From Gulosibacter sp. 10 (lineage in GTDB: Bacteria > Actinomycetota > Actinomycetes > Actinomycetales > Microbacteriaceae), in contig NZ_FUIC01000027.1 in NCBI RefSeq assembly GCF_900163695.1, forward strand, positions 125,834 through 189,833: 64,000 bases of DNA, in the 5' to 3' direction. Below the pieces are notes generated by a model. It was given only the letters and a program-made list of their open reading frames with translations. It was not told the origin of the DNA and did not search any database. Position numbers and translations under genes: made by a program. Shown here piece after piece: positions 55,338-63,984 of the stretch (its first letter is position 1; each line of letters starts with the position of its first letter).

Positions 55338-56567
55338 TTAGAGGGCTTCGCCAAACGCGGTCTCGATGACCGGTGCGGCGATGGAGATTTGCCACTGCCG
55401 CGCCCCCAGCGTAGCAAGCTGACGCGAAATCGATTCAGCATCGGTGCCCAGCGGCTCCCAGCAGAGCTGCCGGAGGTGGGCGGGTGTGAGCAGGTTGTCC
55501 GTCGGCAGGCCGAGCTCCTCGGCGCGCGCCGCGACGGCGGGGCGGGCGAGCTTGAACCGCGCGTCCGCCTCGGGGCGCTTGTTCGCCCAGGTGCGCGGAT
55601 GCGGGATGCCGTCGCGGCTCGGGCCGCTGCGGCGGGGGAGGTCCTCCGTCGCCCTTCCGCGCTCGATGGCCTGCCACCAGCGATCGAGCTGGGAGCGCGA
55701 CTGCTTGCCGGTGAACTCCTTGAGCCCCGCGAGCTGCGCCTTCGTGCGCGGCATCGCGGCGGCGGCACCGGTCAGCGCGCGATCGGGCACGATTCTCCCG
55801 GGCGCCGTATCGGTCTCGCGCGCGTAGGCGTCGCGGGCGAGCCACAGCTCGCGCGCCACGGCGAGCTGGCGGGGGGAGCGCAGCGTGGAGAGCTTCGACA
55901 GCCGGCGCCAGCGCTCCGGCTCGGGCGGCCGGGGGCGGAAGTCCACCAGCGCCTCGAACTCCTCGCGGGCCCAGCCGTCCTTGCCCGCCGCGACGAGCTG
56001 CTCGGCGAGCCGATCGCGGACGTCCACGAGCAGCTCGACGTCGAGCGCGGCGTACGCGAGCCATTCGGCGGGCAGCGGCCTGGTCGACCAGTCGTCGGCC
56101 GAGTGGGCCTTCGCGAGCTCGACGCCGAGGAGCTCCTGGACGACTGAGCCGAGTCCGACGCGGGGCTTGCCGAGCAGGCGAGCGGCGAGCTCCGTGTCGA
56201 AGAGCCGCAGCGGGACGAGATCGATCTCCCGCATGCACGGGAGGTCCTGCGTCGCGGCGTGGAGGATCCACTCCTCGTCGCGGATCGCCTCGGCGAGCGC
56301 GCGGAGGGAGCCGAGCGGGACGGGGTCGATGAGCAGCGTGCCCGCGCCGCGGCGGAACAGCTGGACGAGATAGGCGCGATCGGAGTAGCGGAAGCCGGAG
56401 GCGCGCTCGGTGTCGATCGCGATGGGCCCGGTGCCGTCGAGGAGCCGATCGATGCCCCGCTCGAGCGCCTCGGCGGTGCCGATCACGTCGAGATCGCCGC
56501 GCTCGAGGCGCCGGGCGTCAGCCGCGGCCATCGCTGCGGAGTCCGTGTCGGAGGGTGGGGACCTCAT
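55338..56567 (-). CDS. rnd: Ribonuclease D-like 3'-5' exonuclease with HRDC domain
   Basis: A 409-residue DEDD exonuclease. Exo I is at PIAIDTERASGF (Asp52, Glu54). Exo II includes HAATQDLPCM and DTELAARLLG. Exo III is near YAALDVELLVDVRDRL. The C-terminal half contains one HRDC-type domain (WLARDAYARETDTAPGRIVPDRAL) and a family tail. It degrades or matures structured RNAs. ATG 56567 overlaps DUF3000 by 50 bases; ATG 56531 is an alternative. Neither has a clear ribosome site, so reinitiation after DUF3000 is likely. Confidence 0.88.
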   Translation of the reverse strand: MRSPPSDTDSAAMAAADARRLERGDLDVIGTAEALERGIDRLLDGTGPIAIDTERASGFRYSDRAYLVQLFRRGAGTLLIDPVPLGSLRALAEAIRDEEWILHAATQDLPCMREIDLVPLRLFDTELAARLLGKPRVGLGSVVQELLGVELAKAHSADDWSTRPLPAEWLAYAALDVELLVDVRDRLAEQLVAAGKDGWAREEFEALVDFRPRPPEPERWRRLSKLSTLRSPRQLAVARELWLARDAYARETDTAPGRIVPDRALTGAAAAMPRTKAQLAGLKEFTGKQSRSQLDRWWQAIERGRATEDLPRRSGPSRDGIPHPRTWANKRPEADARFKLARPAVAARAEELGLPTDNLLTPAHLRQLCWEPLGTDAESISRQLATLGARQWQISIAAPVIETAFGEAL

Positions 56568-57117
56568 TCGAGTCCACGGGCGGCAGGCCGCTGAGCATGC
56601 AGAGGAAGGTGCTCCAGGCCGACACGTGCGGCGCGAGGAGTTCGTTCTGCGGCGACCACGAGGCGCGGATCTCGATCTGGGAGCCCTCGCCCTGCTCGGC
56701 GAGCTCGCCGAACCCCTTCGAGTTCACCACCGTGACGGTGCCCGACGGGTAGTCGAACTCGGCACCCTCGTCCGCGAGCGCGTCCAGGAGCCACGACCAG
56801 GCGACCTCCGGGAGCATCGCGTCGCCGCCGATATCGGTCTCCAGCGGGGCCTGCGCGAAGCAGACGACGCGGTACTGCCCCCGCCAGGCGTCCGGCTCCG
56901 ACAGATCGTGGAGGAAGATGAAACGGCCCGTGCCGAGGTGTGAGTCCTCGTGCAGCTGACTCGGGCTAACATCGGCCGCGAGCGCCAGCGCGTTCGGGGC
57001 GAGGCCCTCCGGCGGCCGGATCTCCTGCACGCGCAGGTCGCTTCGGAACTCGACGGCTCGGATCGACTCCGATGCCCTGTCGAACTCTGCTGGAACTGGA
57101 TGCAAGCTGACCACCAC
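56518..57117 (-). CDS. DUF3000 family protein
   Basis: A 199-residue soluble actinobacterial protein of unknown function. Recognisable parts: RVQEIRPPEGLAPNALALAADV, GRFIFLHDLSEPDAWRGQYRVVCFAQAPLETDIG, and IEIRASWSPQNELLAPHVSAWSTFLCMLSGLPP. The start is GTG; a -10 box TACTCT six bases upstream indicates a leaderless message. It overlaps the ribonuclease D gene at its 3' end and is divergent from the hydrolase gene. Confidence 0.9.
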   Translation of the reverse strand: MVVSLHPVPAEFDRASESIRAVEFRSDLRVQEIRPPEGLAPNALALAADVSPSQLHEDSHLGTGRFIFLHDLSEPDAWRGQYRVVCFAQAPLETDIGGDAMLPEVAWSWLLDALADEGAEFDYPSGTVTVVNSKGFGELAEQGEGSQIEIRASWSPQNELLAPHVSAWSTFLCMLSGLPPVDSNEVPTLRHGLRSDGRG

Positions 57118-57129
57118 ACTCCGAGAGTA
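57118..57129 (-). promoter_or_regulatory. Leaderless promoter of DUF3000-rnd
   Basis: Minus-strand TACTCT (57124-57129), six bases, then GTG. No ribosome site. Confidence 0.5.
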
Positions 57130-57189
57130 GGGATGGGGTCACGGCCGCGAGGGCAGGCGCGCCGATATCGGAAGGACGAGAAGAAAACG

Positions 57190-58458
57190 ATGAACGGGAT
57201 CCGCGGCCTCGCGGGATGCGTGCGGAGCGCGGCGGCGGCGGTCGCGGGATTCGGGGCGGTGGGCGGCGGCGCCGTTCTCGGATTCGGCTACGCCCTGGCC
57301 AGGACGGTGGTCTCGGCGAGGCCGCGGCGGAACGAGGGAGTCCGGGTGCTCGCCCTCTATCCGGACCCGGATCGTGCCGGCGAGGGCAGCATCGAGCTGC
57401 AGCGCACCGTCGAGTCGGAGCCCGCGGGGCGCTACACCTTCCAGTGGGCCGGCGGCGCGGGCGTCGCGATCCTGGGCGAGACGGTGACGGCCACCGCGTA
57501 CTCCGTGACCCGCCGGTACCGGGGCGAGCGCGGTGCGCCGCTGCTCGGCGTCGACGCAGTCAAGGTGCGCTCGGCGCCGCAGCGCGACGTCCGCGACCTC
57601 GGCATGCCCTTCGAGGAGGCGGAGATCGAGACCGAGCTCGGTCCGGCGCCGGCCTGGTTCGTGCCCGCGCCGGAGCCCCTGCCGGGGCATTGGGCGGTCC
57701 ATGTGCACGGCCGCGGGGCTTCGCGCGCTGAGCCGCTGCGGACCGTGCCGCTCGCGGCGGAGCGCGGCTGGCACTCGCTCGTCGTGTCCTATCGGAACGA
57801 CCCGGAGGCGCCCACGGCGCCGGGCCTGCGCTACGGCCTCGGCCTCACCGAGTGGCGCGACGTGGATGCGGCGATCGCCTGGGCCGTCGCGCGCGGGGCG
57901 CGCCGGATCGTGCTGGCGGGCTGGTCGATGGGCGGCACCATCGTGGGGCAGACGTACCTCCGCTCCCGCTACGCGCCGCTCGTTGCGGGGCTTATGCTCG
58001 AGTCCCCGGCGGTCGACTGGCGGGCCGTGATCGAGGCGCAGCAGATCGTGGGCATGCTCCCGGTGGCCTCGAAGCGGGTCGGCCGGTGGCTGCTTCGCGC
58101 GAGGCCGGGCCTCGCCGTCATGGGGCTGCGGGAGCCGATCGACCTCGACGAGGTGGATCTCGTCGCCCGGGCCCAGGAGCTCGAGGTTCCGGTGCTGCTG
58201 CTGCATTCGGCCGGGGACACGGTCGTCCCGGTCGGCCCGAGCCGGACGCTCGCGCGGCTGCGGGAGGACATCGTGCAGTACGAGGAGTTCTCCGGCGCCC
58301 GCCACGTGCGGCTGTGGAATCGCGAGCCGCACCGGTGGGAGCGGGTGGTGGGCGACTGGTTCGGCGAGCGCGCCTCCCGGGCGATCGCCGAGGTCGGGGG
58401 CGGGGCCTCGGTCGACGAGCCCCGTCAGCCTGGCTCGCGGCGGGCGAGGAGCCGCTGA
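57190..58458 (+). CDS. Alpha/beta hydrolase, membrane-anchored
   Basis: A 422-residue hydrolase. An N-terminal hydrophobic segment (about 8-38, Ala/Gly-rich) suggests a signal anchor. The nucleophile Ser246 is in the elbow LAGWSMGGTIVG. A late LHSAGDTVVPVGPS supplies the Asp, and FSGARHVRLWN the His. An unusual beta-rich stretch (about 48-160, starting VRVLALYPDPD) precedes the hydrolase core. The substrate is unknown. GGAAGGA lies about 13 bases before the ATG. Its 3' end overlaps the opposing reductase gene by 34 bases. Confidence 0.83.
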   Translation: MNGIRGLAGCVRSAAAAVAGFGAVGGGAVLGFGYALARTVVSARPRRNEGVRVLALYPDPDRAGEGSIELQRTVESEPAGRYTFQWAGGAGVAILGETVTATAYSVTRRYRGERGAPLLGVDAVKVRSAPQRDVRDLGMPFEEAEIETELGPAPAWFVPAPEPLPGHWAVHVHGRGASRAEPLRTVPLAAERGWHSLVVSYRNDPEAPTAPGLRYGLGLTEWRDVDAAIAWAVARGARRIVLAGWSMGGTIVGQTYLRSRYAPLVAGLMLESPAVDWRAVIEAQQIVGMLPVASKRVGRWLLRARPGLAVMGLREPIDLDEVDLVARAQELEVPVLLLHSAGDTVVPVGPSRTLARLREDIVQYEEFSGARHVRLWNREPHRWERVVGDWFGERASRAIAEVGGGASVDEPRQPGSRRARSR

Positions 58459-59186
58459 TAGAGGAATCCCGCCTCGTCCTCGAGCAGCAGCGCACGGTCG
58501 AACCGCGTGCCGGTGCCCGACCCGGGCAGGGATGGTGCGTCGTTGGGCGCGAACACGGGCGCCTGCGTGAGGCAGATCTCGTCGAGCCGCTCCTCGTCGA
58601 GGAACTGGCTGATCAGCCGGTTCCCGCCCTCGACCACGATGCGGTGGAGGCCTCGTGCTCGCAGGGCGTCGAGCACGGCACCGAGCGGGATCCGCCCGTC
58701 GCGTGGCTCGAGCGCCTCGATGTTGGCGCCGGGCATGGTCTCGCGCACCCGGTCGGCGGCGGACTGCGGGCAGCACACGAGCACCGAGGCGGCGGCCTCC
58801 CTCTCCGAGATCCGGTGCCCGCCGAGGTCGCCCGAGCTCGTCACGACGCACAGCCGGGTGGGGGCGGTGGCGGTGTGCCGCTCCTGCCGGACGGTCTGGG
58901 CGCCGACCACGATCGCATCGCTCATCCTGCGGATCGCGCCGAGGATGCGCCGGTCCGCGCGGTTGGAGAGCGTGTCCGAAGTCCCGTCCGGCCCGGTCAC
59001 CCGCCCGTTCAGGGAACCGATCATGTTCATCCGCACCCAGTCCCGCCGCGGCGGCTGGTAGAGCGCGCGGATGCGCCCGTCGGCCTCCCCGCCGCGCAGG
59101 TCGATCTCGGGCCCGCCCTCCGCGCCGCCCGAGGCATCGAGCACCCGGAGCCAGGCGGGATCCGGCATGGCGTCGATCGCCGACAC
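58425..59186 (-). CDS. RibD C-terminal / dihydrofolate-reductase-fold pyrimidine reductase-like protein
   Basis: A 253-residue protein with the RibD C-terminal (bacterial bifunctional deaminase-reductase) fold. VRMNMIGSLNGRVTGPDGTSDTLSN and ADRRILGAIRRMSDAIVVGAQTVRQE are characteristic, and the C-terminal half has HRIVVEGGNRLISQFLDE. It is likely an NADPH-dependent reductase of a riboflavin-pathway-like or unknown substrate. No deaminase domain is attached. It follows sufE by six bases at the end of the sseA-sufE operon. A role in riboflavin synthesis is not certain. Confidence 0.82.
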   Translation of the reverse strand: MSAIDAMPDPAWLRVLDASGGAEGGPEIDLRGGEADGRIRALYQPPRRDWVRMNMIGSLNGRVTGPDGTSDTLSNRADRRILGAIRRMSDAIVVGAQTVRQERHTATAPTRLCVVTSSGDLGGHRISEREAAASVLVCCPQSAADRVRETMPGANIEALEPRDGRIPLGAVLDALRARGLHRIVVEGGNRLISQFLDEERLDEICLTQAPVFAPNDAPSLPGSGTGTRFDRALLLEDEAGFLYQRLLARREPG

Positions 59187-59192
59187 GGCCGC

Positions 59193-59648
59193 CTAGCCCT
59201 CCGCCGCGGGATCGTCCGCGGCCGCGGGACGGCCGAGCTGCTCGCGGACCTGCCGCTGGACGCGGCCGAGCATGCCGACCATGCCGCGGAGGCGGAGCGG
59301 GGAGACCTGATCGGTGATCCCCAGGTCGAAGGGGAAGTCGCTCGGGATGCCGAGCGCCTCCTCGGTCGTGAGCCCGCTGATGCCCTGGACGAGGATGGAG
59401 GCGAAGCCCCGGGTCGTGGGGGCCTCGGGCGGGGCCTTCGCGAACATCCGGACCCGGCCCTCGGATACCTCGGTGGTGATGAAGACGGGCGACTGGCATT
59501 CGTGGACCTGCTCGAAGGGCACGTCCCGGTAGCGGTCGGGCACGTCGGGGAGCTCGTCGGAGAACTCGAGGAGCAGGGTGAGCCGGTCCCGATCGGGCAC
59601 GGCGTGGAAGTCCTCGCGGATCTCCGCGAGCTGGGCGGGAAGGCTCAT
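59193..59648 (-). CDS. sufE: Cysteine desulfuration protein SufE
   Basis: A 151-residue sulfur acceptor that takes persulfide from a cysteine desulfurase for Fe-S assembly. The acceptor Cys51 is in VHECQSPVF, the SufE signature. The C-terminal half contains [20 protein letters not shown] and [15 protein letters not shown]. Its ATG overlaps the end of the sulfurtransferase gene by four bases. The pairing with a rhodanese-type enzyme makes a sulfur-trafficking operon. Confidence 0.93.
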   Translation of the reverse strand: MSLPAQLAEIREDFHAVPDRDRLTLLLEFSDELPDVPDRYRDVPFEQVHECQSPVFITTEVSEGRVRMFAKAPPEAPTTRGFASILVQGISGLTTEEALGIPSDFPFDLGITDQVSPLRLRGMVGMLGRVQRQVREQLGRPAAADDPAAEG

Positions 59649-60547
59649 CGGGGCAGTTCCCCGGGCTCCTGGCCCTTGGCGATGGGCGCCCCGACGAGCG
59701 ATCCCCACTCCGTCCAGGAGCCGTCGTAGTTGCGCACCCGGTCGAAGCCGAGCAGATGGGTCAGCACGAACCACGTGTGGCTCGAGCGCTCGCCGATGCG
59801 GCAGTAGGCGATCACCTCGTCCTCGCGCCCGAGCCCCGACTCGTCGAGGTAGATGGCCTCGAGCTCCGCCCTGGGGCGGAAGGCGCCGTCCTCCGCCGCG
59901 GCCCGGGCCCAGGGCACGTTGCGCGCGGTGGGGATGTGGCCCCCGCGCAGCGCGCCCTCGTCCGGGTAGTCGGGCATGTGGGTCCGCTCGCCCGTGTACT
60001 CCGGCAGGCTCCGGACGTCGATGAGGGGCGCGGCGGCGCCGAGGTGCGCGAACACGTCCTCGCGGGTGGCCCGGATGGGCGCGTCGTCGCGGGCCACCAC
60101 GGGGTATTCCGCGGCGGTGCGCGCGGGGCGCTCGCGCGTGAGCTCGCGGCCCTCCGCGATCCACTTGTCGCGGCCGCCGTCGAGCAGACGGACGTCCTCG
60201 TGGCCGAAGAGGGTGAAGACCCACAGCGCGTAGGCCGCCCACCAGTTGGATCGGTCGCCATAGATGACGACCGTGTCCTCGCGCGAGATGCCGAGGCCGC
60301 CGAGCAGCTGCGCGAACCGTTCGCCGTCGACGTAATCGCGCATCACCGGGTCGTTGAGATCGGTGTGCCAGTCGATCTTCACGGCGCCCGGGATGTGCCC
60401 GCTCTCGTAGAGCAGCACGTCCTCGTCGGACTCCACGACGACGAGTCCGTCGCGGTCGAGGCGCTCGGCCAGCCACTGCGTGGAGACCAGGCGCTCAGGG
60501 TGCGCGTACTCGGCGAACTTCGGATCGGTATCGAACTCGATGCTCAA
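59645..60547 (-). CDS. sseA: Thiosulfate/3-mercaptopyruvate sulfurtransferase
   Basis: A 300-residue tandem rhodanese. Domain 1 (about 20-145) lacks the active cysteine, having [13 protein letters not shown]. Domain 2 has Cys249 in the active loop [18 protein letters not shown] and [14 protein letters not shown] are family markers. The start is TTG 60547, seven bases after GGGAGGAG; no ATG or GTG is suitably placed. It transfers sulfane sulfur and heads sseA-sufE-reductase, divergent from zapE. Confidence 0.93.
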   Translation of the reverse strand: MSIEFDTDPKFAEYAHPERLVSTQWLAERLDRDGLVVVESDEDVLLYESGHIPGAVKIDWHTDLNDPVMRDYVDGERFAQLLGGLGISREDTVVIYGDRSNWWAAYALWVFTLFGHEDVRLLDGGRDKWIAEGRELTRERPARTAAEYPVVARDDAPIRATREDVFAHLGAAAPLIDVRSLPEYTGERTHMPDYPDEGALRGGHIPTARNVPWARAAAEDGAFRPRAELEAIYLDESGLGREDEVIAYCRIGERSSHTWFVLTHLLGFDRVRNYDGSWTEWGSLVGAPIAKGQEPGELPR

Positions 60548-60659
60548 CGTAATGCTCCTCCCAGCCGTGGCAGCCGCCCGTGCGGGCGGCCCTTCTTACC
60601 CGATAGCGTAATGACGAGTAGGGTGAAGTGTCTTCGAATCATCGACGCAGGAGCCTTTT

Positions 60660-61736
60660 GTGACCGCTGGCGGCATCATCCATCTCACCGATCTGGTCCC
60701 GAGCATGACCCCCGCGGAGATGGTCGACGCACTGGTCCCGCCGCCGCAGTTCACGACGGCGAGCTTCGACTCCTACATCCCCGACGACGACTATCCGAGC
60801 CAGCGCGCAGCGGTCGAGCTGTGCCGCGGCTTCGCCGGGAACGCGACGCCGCGCCGGTCGAGCGGCCGAGGGTTCCTCTCCCGGGTGCTGTTCGCGAAGA
60901 AGTCGGGCACGACCAAGCCCGGCATCTACCTCGACGGCGGCTTCGGCGTGGGCAAGACGCACCTCCTCGCGGCGACCTGGCACGCCTATCCCGGGCGCAA
61001 GTACTTCGGCACGTTCATCGAGTACACGGCGCTCGTGGGCGCGCTCGGCTATCAGAACGCCGTCAAGGCCTTCACCGGCGCCTCGCTCATCGCGATCGAC
61101 GAGTTCGAGCTCGACGACCCGGGCGACACCATGGTGATGACGAAGCTCCTCGGCGAGCTCGTCGAGTCGGGAACCTGCGTGATGGCGACGTCGAACACCC
61201 CGCCCAACGCGCTCGGCGAGGGCCGCTTCGCCGCGCAGGACTTCCTGCGCGAGATCACGAAGCTCTCGAACGTCTTCGACACGGTGCGCATCGACGGCGT
61301 CGACTTCCGCCGCCGCGCGGTGGAGGGCGAGGCGGTGGTCTCCGAGCAGGGCGAGCTCGAGGCGCAGGTGGAGCGCCGATCGGCGGCGGGGGAGACCGTC
61401 GCGCACGATCCGTTCCGCGGCCTCGTCGAGCACCTGGCGCGCGTGCATCCCTCGAAGTACGTCAAGCTCGTCGAGGGCGTGGACGCGATCGCGCTCGACG
61501 ACGTCGAGGTGCTCACGGATCAGGCCGAGGCCCTGCGATTCGTCGCCTTCATCGACAGGGTCTACGACGCGCAGATCCCGGTGATCGCGAGCGGGGAGCC
61601 GCTCGACGCGATCTTCGGGGGCGGCATGGTCGACGGCGGCTACCGGAAGAAGTACCTGCGATCGGTGTCGCGCCTCATCGCCTCCACGGGCGCCGCGCGC
61701 GAGCAGGAGGCGAAGGCGGCCGCGCCGGCCGAGTAG
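60660..61736 (+). CDS. zapE: Cell division protein ZapE (AFG1-like ATPase)
   Basis: A 358-residue P-loop ATPase of the AFG1/ZapE family, linked in other bacteria to FtsZ ring stability. Walker A is GGFGVGKT (93-100), preceded by GIYLDG. Walker B is LIAIDEFELDDPGD. Later TCVMATSNTPP and DFRRR fit the family. The GTG start has AGGAG seven bases upstream. It is divergent from sseA with about 110 bases between. Confidence 0.92.
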   Translation: MTAGGIIHLTDLVPSMTPAEMVDALVPPPQFTTASFDSYIPDDDYPSQRAAVELCRGFAGNATPRRSSGRGFLSRVLFAKKSGTTKPGIYLDGGFGVGKTHLLAATWHAYPGRKYFGTFIEYTALVGALGYQNAVKAFTGASLIAIDEFELDDPGDTMVMTKLLGELVESGTCVMATSNTPPNALGEGRFAAQDFLREITKLSNVFDTVRIDGVDFRRRAVEGEAVVSEQGELEAQVERRSAAGETVAHDPFRGLVEHLARVHPSKYVKLVEGVDAIALDDVEVLTDQAEALRFVAFIDRVYDAQIPVIASGEPLDAIFGGGMVDGGYRKKYLRSVSRLIASTGAAREQEAKAAAPAE

Positions 61737-61757
61737 GTTCGACGCCGTCCAACGCGC

Positions 61758-61763
61758 TACACT
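61758..61763 (+). promoter_or_regulatory. -10 box of sugar-porter gene
   Basis: TACACT, 76 bases before the ATG. The leader shows no recognisable riboswitch or strong hairpin. Confidence 0.4.
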
Positions 61764-61839
61764 GCTGCGAAGCGAGCCGCGGTCCCGCCGATGCTGCCGG
61801 GGCGAGTGCTCGATCGTGCAACACAGGGTGGTGGGGCAA

Positions 61840-63267
61840 ATGGTCAACGTCAGTCAGGGCGGCAGCGGGAGAACGGTTCCGACGCCGCCGATCACGAGGG
61901 TGATCATGATCGCCGCAGCGGCGGCGATGGGCGGATTCCTCTTCGGCTTCGACACGGCGGTCATCAACGGCGCCGTCGGCGCGGTCGGGGAGTGGAGCGG
62001 GGCCAATCCCGTGCTGCTCGGATTCTCGGTCGCATTCGCGCTCGTCGGCTGCGCGGTCGGCGCCTGGTTCGCCGGGCCCATCTCGGCGAAGTTCGGACGC
62101 ATCCGCGTGATGCAGGTCGCCGCGCTGCTCTTCTTCATCACCTCGCTCGCCTGCGGCTTCGTCTGGGATATCTGGTCGCTCACGATCTTCCGCTTCATCG
62201 GCGGCTTCGCGGTCGGCGCGGCGAGCGTGATCGCCCCGGCGTACATCGCGGAGGTCTCTCCCGCGAACGTGCGCGGACGGCTCGGCTCGCTGCAGCAGCT
62301 GGCGATCGTGGTCGGCATCTTCGTCTCGCTGCTGAGCAACTACGCGCTCGCGCAGGCGGCGGGCGGCGCCGGCAACGGGCTGTGGCTCGGGATGGAGGCC
62401 TGGCGGTGGATGTTCGTCGCGGAGTGCATCCCGGCCGTGATCTACGGCGTGCTCGCCTCGATGATCCCCGAATCGCCGCGGTTCCTGGTCAGCAAGAACC
62501 GCGTCAAGGAGGCCGAGAAGGTGCTCGAGCACTACGTGGGCGGCACGCCCACGGAGAAGATCGAGGAGATCCGCGACTCGCTCTCCTTCGAGCAGACGCA
62601 GTCGATCGGCGTCCTCAAGGGCCGGCGCTTCGGCCTCGCGCCGATCGTGTGGGTCGGCATCTTCCTCTCGCTGCTGCAGCAGCTCGTCGGCATCAACGTG
62701 ATCTTCTACTACTCGACGATGCTGTGGCAGGCGGTGGGCTTCGACGAGTCGGATGCGCTGCTGACGGGGGTGATCACGGCGGTGGTCAACATCGTGACGA
62801 CCGTGATCGCGATCACGCTGGTCGACCGGATCGGCCGCAAGCCCCTGCTGATCATCGGATCGGTCGGCATGGCGGTCACGCTGGGCACCATGGCCTTCGT
62901 CTTCGGCACGGCGCCGACGCAGGTCGTCGCCGGCGAGGTGCAGCCGCTGCTCTCGGACACGGCCGGCATCGTCGCGGTGCTCGCGGCGAATCTCTACGTC
63001 GTGTTCTTCGGCGTGAGCTGGGGCCCGGTGGTCTGGGTGCTGCTGGGGGAGATGTTCAACAACCGCATCCGCGCCTACGCGATCTCGGTCGCGGCCGCCG
63101 CGCAGTGGCTCGCGAACTTCGCGGTGTCACTCACCTTCCCGACCCTCGCCGATGCGGGGCTCGGCCTCGCCTACGGACTGTACGCGGCCATGGCGGTGCT
63201 CTCGCTCTTCTTCGTCTGGAAGTTCGTGAAGGAGACTCGCGGGAAGGAGCTCGAGGACATGGAGTAG
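61840..63267 (+). CDS. MFS sugar porter
   Basis: A 475-residue sugar/H+ symporter of the major facilitator superfamily with twelve predicted helices. Family signatures are GGFLFGFDTAVINGAVG (helix 1), PESPRFLV, QQLVGINVIFYYSTMLW (helix 7, sugar site), DRIGRKPLLIIGS, and the C-terminal KETRGKELEDME. It should import a hexose or pentose, not identifiable more precisely. ATG 61840 follows GTGGTGGGG and gives the shorter, plausible N-terminus. An in-frame GTG at 61816 is possible. A GAAGCCCC-type hairpin follows. Confidence 0.92.
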   Translation: MVNVSQGGSGRTVPTPPITRVIMIAAAAAMGGFLFGFDTAVINGAVGAVGEWSGANPVLLGFSVAFALVGCAVGAWFAGPISAKFGRIRVMQVAALLFFITSLACGFVWDIWSLTIFRFIGGFAVGAASVIAPAYIAEVSPANVRGRLGSLQQLAIVVGIFVSLLSNYALAQAAGGAGNGLWLGMEAWRWMFVAECIPAVIYGVLASMIPESPRFLVSKNRVKEAEKVLEHYVGGTPTEKIEEIRDSLSFEQTQSIGVLKGRRFGLAPIVWVGIFLSLLQQLVGINVIFYYSTMLWQAVGFDESDALLTGVITAVVNIVTTVIAITLVDRIGRKPLLIIGSVGMAVTLGTMAFVFGTAPTQVVAGEVQPLLSDTAGIVAVLAANLYVVFFGVSWGPVVWVLLGEMFNNRIRAYAISVAAAAQWLANFAVSLTFPTLADAGLGLAYGLYAAMAVLSLFFVWKFVKETRGKELEDME

Positions 63268-63370
63268 GCCGGGGTCCCGCGGGGCGTGGCCATCGGCGGC
63301 CGCCCCCGCGGGCATCCCGTCTGCGTTCGAGGCGGGCCTGCCCGTGGGGAGCGCCCGGCGGGGAAACGCG

Positions 63371-63398
63371 GAGAAGCCCCGGCGAACCGGGGCTTCTC
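63371..63398. terminator. Bidirectional hairpin between sugar porter and tRNA-Val
   Basis: A 12-bp perfect stem (GAGAAGCCCCGG and complement) with loop CGAA. It ends six bases from the 3' end of the minus-strand tRNA-Val and can end both transcripts. Confidence 0.8.
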
Positions 63399-63404
63399 GT
63401 CTCG

Positions 63405-63476
63405 TGGGCAATACTGGGATCGAACCAGTGACCTCTTCCGTGTGAAGGAAGCGCGCTACCACTACGCTAATTGCCC
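63405..63476 (-). tRNA. tRNA-Val (CAC)
   Basis: 72 nucleotides on the minus strand. The acceptor stem is GGGCAAT, pairing with ATTGCCC. The anticodon loop TTCACAC between CTTCC and GGAAG gives anticodon CAC. TTCGATC is the T loop. CCA is not encoded. It reads GUG valine codons. Confidence 0.95.
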
Positions 63477-63489
63477 TTGAACGTGGAAT

Positions 63490-63519
63490 ATCTTGGCACA
63501 CACTTCCCGGTTTCGCCAA
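63490..63519 (-). promoter_or_regulatory. Promoter of tRNA-Val (CAC)
   Basis: Minus-strand TTGGCG (63514-63519), an 18-base spacer and CAAGAT (63490-63495), 13 bases before the mature 5' end. Confidence 0.5.
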
Positions 63520-63631
63520 ATCGCGCGGTCGTGGATGCGTGTCGGGATTCCTCGGCAGCCCTCGCATCAGGGGTGACACGCCGGGCGCGGCGCATGAACA
63601 GGCCGAAAACCGCAGCCGCGACGATGCCGAT

Positions 63632-63661
63632 TTGGCATCGCAGGCCGATGTGCTCTAATGT
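63632..63661 (+). promoter_or_regulatory. Promoter of tRNA-Gly-Cys-Val cluster
   Basis: TTGGCA (63632-63637), an 18-base spacer and TAATGT (63656-63661), 44 bases before tRNA-Gly. It probably drives the three plus-strand tRNAs. Confidence 0.55.
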
Positions 63662-63705
63662 ATTCCAAGTGCCGGACGCGGCCCCACGGGGAAGCGGAAA
63701 GCCAC

Positions 63706-63778
63706 GCGGATGTAGCGCAGTTGGTAGCGCATCACCTTGCCAAGGTGAGGGTCGCGAGTTCGAGTCTCGTCATCCGCT
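63706..63778 (+). tRNA. tRNA-Gly (GCC)
   Basis: 73 nucleotides. The acceptor stem is GCGGATG/CATCCGC. The anticodon loop TTGCCAA between TCACC and GGTGA gives GCC. The T loop is TTCGAGT. CCA is not encoded. Confidence 0.95.
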
Positions 63779-63828
63779 CGAGTGTGACCGAGGTACGCCT
63801 TATCGCACGGGAATGGAATCCCACACAC

Positions 63829-63899
63829 GGTGACGTGGCCGAGAGGCGAGGCAGCGGCCTGCAAAGCCGTTTACACGGGTTCGAATCCCGTCGTCACCT
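63829..63899 (+). tRNA. tRNA-Cys (GCA)
   Basis: 71 nucleotides. The acceptor stem is GGTGACG/CGTCACC with discriminator T. The anticodon loop CTGCAAA gives GCA. The next three bases are CCA, so this tRNA appears to have its CCA end encoded, unlike the other three. Confidence 0.95.
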
Positions 63900-63912
63900 C
63901 CACAACACCCTT

Positions 63913-63984
63913 GGGCGATTGGCGCAGCGGGAGCGCGCTTCCCTGACACGGAAGAGGTCACTGGTTCGATCCCAGTATTGCCCA
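63913..63984 (+). tRNA. tRNA-Val (GAC)
   Basis: 72 nucleotides. The acceptor stem is GGGCGAT/ATTGCCC with one G-T pair. The anticodon loop CTGACAC gives GAC. It closely resembles tRNA-Val (CAC) across the anticodon stem and T arm. CCA is not encoded. Confidence 0.95.

Noticed and set aside
49721..55369. A very long open frame of 1,882 codons on the plus strand across dxs and opposite fadB-fadA
   Set aside because: It is a shadow frame produced by GC-rich codon use. Its composition is Arg/Gly/Glu/His-rich without domains, and it crosses strong terminators and several real genes.
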